Origin: Icerya purchasi
Taxonomy: Eukaryota > Arthropoda > Insecta > Hemiptera > Monophlebidae
Assembly: GCA_039619475.1 (NCBI GenBank)
Contig: CM077116.1
Span: 275,156,758 to 275,220,757 of the forward strand
Length of the DNA: 64,000 nt
Direction of reading: 5' to 3'
The notes beneath the pieces are model-generated. The model saw only the letters and a list, made by a program, of their open reading frames with translations, ran no database searches and had not been told where the DNA came from. Position numbers and translations under genes: made by a program. Below are positions 62,255 to 64,000 of this stretch, in pieces. How positions within the stretch are numbered: the stretch's first letter is position 1; the number at the start of each line of letters is the position of its first letter.

Positions 62255-62869
62255 ATTTAAATTATATATTTTTCTATGTAAGTTTTGTATTAATCGAAAT
62301 TAACGTGATGACAAAAATATTTAATCACCTGTTTTTTGCATCGACTCCCCGTATTTATAACCGTAAAGCGAAGGACGACGGAACCAATGAGAAACGTCGT
62401 TTTTTATACTGTACTCATTAGCTGTGGTTGTTAAAAAATTAAACATAATACTTAGATCGGACAAAGAGGTTAAATTTAAAAAATTAAAAATAATAACAGC
62501 CGGAATATTCCATTAAAGAGTAATAAGGAAAAAAAATAAAAATATAAGACGGTTTTATAGAAGCGTTGTTGCACTGGCGTAAACAATTTCGCATTACATT
62601 AAAGCTCACTTTTTAAGTTCCTACGCTTTAGCAGGAATGAAATAAAGGTTTTTCATTAGGTTTTTTAATTTTGTACAATTCCGCACATTTGACATCACTT
62701 GGTGAAAATAATACGGCGTCGATTTATGTAATATCGAATAGAATACAAAAACGCCGATAATTACTGATAATTATGAACTTATGTTTAAGAAAAAAGTGAA
62801 TTTTGTTGAAAAAATCGTTGTGTTTTATTTCATTTGCTGATAGTAAGTGATAATGGCTTTGAAATTCAT

Positions 62870-63972
62870 ATTAGAAAGATGAACAAAGAGATAACCTTCA
62901 TAGACCTAGAAAAAGCTTTCGACAACATTGATTGGAAAATATTATTTAGAATATTAAATTAAAATATTAAAAGAAAGGAATGTAGACTAGGAAGACGAAG
63001 GTTAATATTAAATTTATATAAGTCGCAAACAACTATAATTGATGTTAATGGATACCAACTAGATGCTAAAATAAGGAGAGAAGTTAAGTAAGGATGCCCT
63101 ATGTCGCCGTATCTATTTAACGCATGCATAGAAGAGTCTATTCAAAAGATGAAAAAAAGATCGAAGGAAGTAAAAACAAATGGGATACAAACCCATTGCA
63201 TACGTTTCGCGAATGATATTGCTCTATTAGCGAAGTGAGAGAAGAATACAAATCAAATGTTAACAGTTTTGTCGGAAGAACTAGCTAAATGGAAAATAAG
63301 TATTAATAAAAAGCAAACAAGAGTAATGAAGATTAGTAGAAATGCAGCAAATAAATAGATAAGTATACAAATAAATAAGACTAAATTAGAAGTAACAGAA
63401 ACACGTTACCTGGGAAGCGTGATATTAGAGAATAATAGGAGCAAATAAATTGTGTGGAAAACGGAATAAGACACAGCAAAACTGGCATTTAATAATAAAA
63501 AAGAAATGTTAACAAATAAGAGCATCCGGAAAAAATCTGCAAAAACATATGGCTGGAGCGTGCTCAATTACGATTGTGAAAATTGGTATTTAACAGAGCA
63601 GGAAAAAGAGAAGATGAATTCAATGGAAATGTGGATATGGCGTAGAATGACGAAAACGTCTTTGAAACAAATGAAAACAAATAACGTAATCTTAGAAGAA
63701 ATAGATGGAAAAATAAGTTTATTAAACCATATCGATAAGCGGAATATAAAATACTGCTAGCCCATATAATAAGATAACAATAATTTCATAAAAAATATAA
63801 CAGGGGGTAAAGTTACAGGTAAAAGGCCGAGAGGAAGACCAAGAGCATTTATAATAGACAGTGTATATCATCGGTTGAATATAAATAAATATTAAGAACT
63901 TAGAGGAGTGACCATCGACTGGACACAATTACTGCGACGATATTGCCTTTAGTAAATAAACAAAAAAAAAAA
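62870..63972 (+). mobile_element. LINE reverse transcriptase, long degenerate copy
   Basis: The + frames read ITFIDLEKAFDNIDWKILFR near 62897, then GCPMSPYLFNACIEESIQ near 63095. They continue with HCIRFANDIALLAK near 63196 (catalytic box F-A-N-D in place of F-A-D-D), WKISINKKQTRVMK near 63290 and TETRYLGSVI near 63397. The thumb segment YDCENWYLTEQEKEKMNSME is near 63570, and a GKRPRGRPRAFIID end is near 63818. Stops interrupt it several times. An A-rich tail (about 63961-63971) marks the 3' end. No RNase H. The 5' end is truncated. Confidence 0.88.
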
Positions 63973-64000
63973 TACTAAGATCAAAAAATCTGTATTTGTT

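Noticed and set aside
1..64000. Possible endogenous viral elements or CRISPR arrays
   Set aside because: No viral structural or polymerase motifs beyond ordinary LTR/LINE retroelements, and no regularly spaced short direct repeats were seen.

Overview
This is an AT-rich eukaryotic window, most likely from an arthropod and probably an insect with large introns. It shows GT-AG introns up to about 19.5 kb, one spliced protease gene, and many decayed retrotransposons and small DNA transposons. Only an inferred host group can be given; no species is identifiable. I see no operon, CRISPR array, rRNA or convincing tRNA gene, and no recognisable viral insertion.

The one well-supported host gene is on the + strand: a neprilysin-like M13 zinc metallopeptidase. 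Ten exons lie between 1333 and 46121 and every splice phase agrees. They encode the C-terminal ~590 residues with zinc motif HEVTH, third ligand in ENLAD, substrate-binding VNAMY, the NHPPSKYR segment and the family-typical end CRVW. The first exons (cytoplasmic tail, membrane anchor, start of the ectodomain) lie upstream of the window. No exon is broken, so the enzyme looks functional. One internal exon (33675-33833) is easy to miss because it is short and has an open antisense frame over it.

Layout: 1-1332 is the end of an upstream intron. 1551-21107 is a giant intron holding a degenerate Ty3/gypsy element (about 2.1-5.8 kb) with a nested repeat, a LINE endonuclease scrap, a LINE 3' end (9.4-10.1 kb), a possible retropseudogene (11.5-12.0 kb), a pogo/Tigger-like MITE (13.4-13.7 kb), a long AT microsatellite, a hairpin repeat (15.5 kb) and a long minus-strand LINE (16.8-18.9 kb). 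21285-27159 carries three minus-strand LINE pieces. 27381-33674 contains a ~292-bp tandem repeat (31.6-32.3 kb). 33834-46121 holds the remaining exons with a MITE, a repeat copy and another LINE fragment between them.

Downstream of the gene, 46122-64000 appears intergenic. It holds a perfect hairpin, an internally deleted mariner relic, three copies of a hAT-like MITE family (two as an inverted pair), a 704-bp hAT-type element with perfect 8-bp target duplications, a tRNA-derived SINE, LINE fragments at 49.9, 51.5 and 62.9 kb, and one unassigned 60-bp exon-like segment at 52.5 kb. One LINE family with RNase H and a C-terminal zinc knuckle occurs four times in the window. No clearly new biological system was found; the most notable items are structured repeats and the intact protease.
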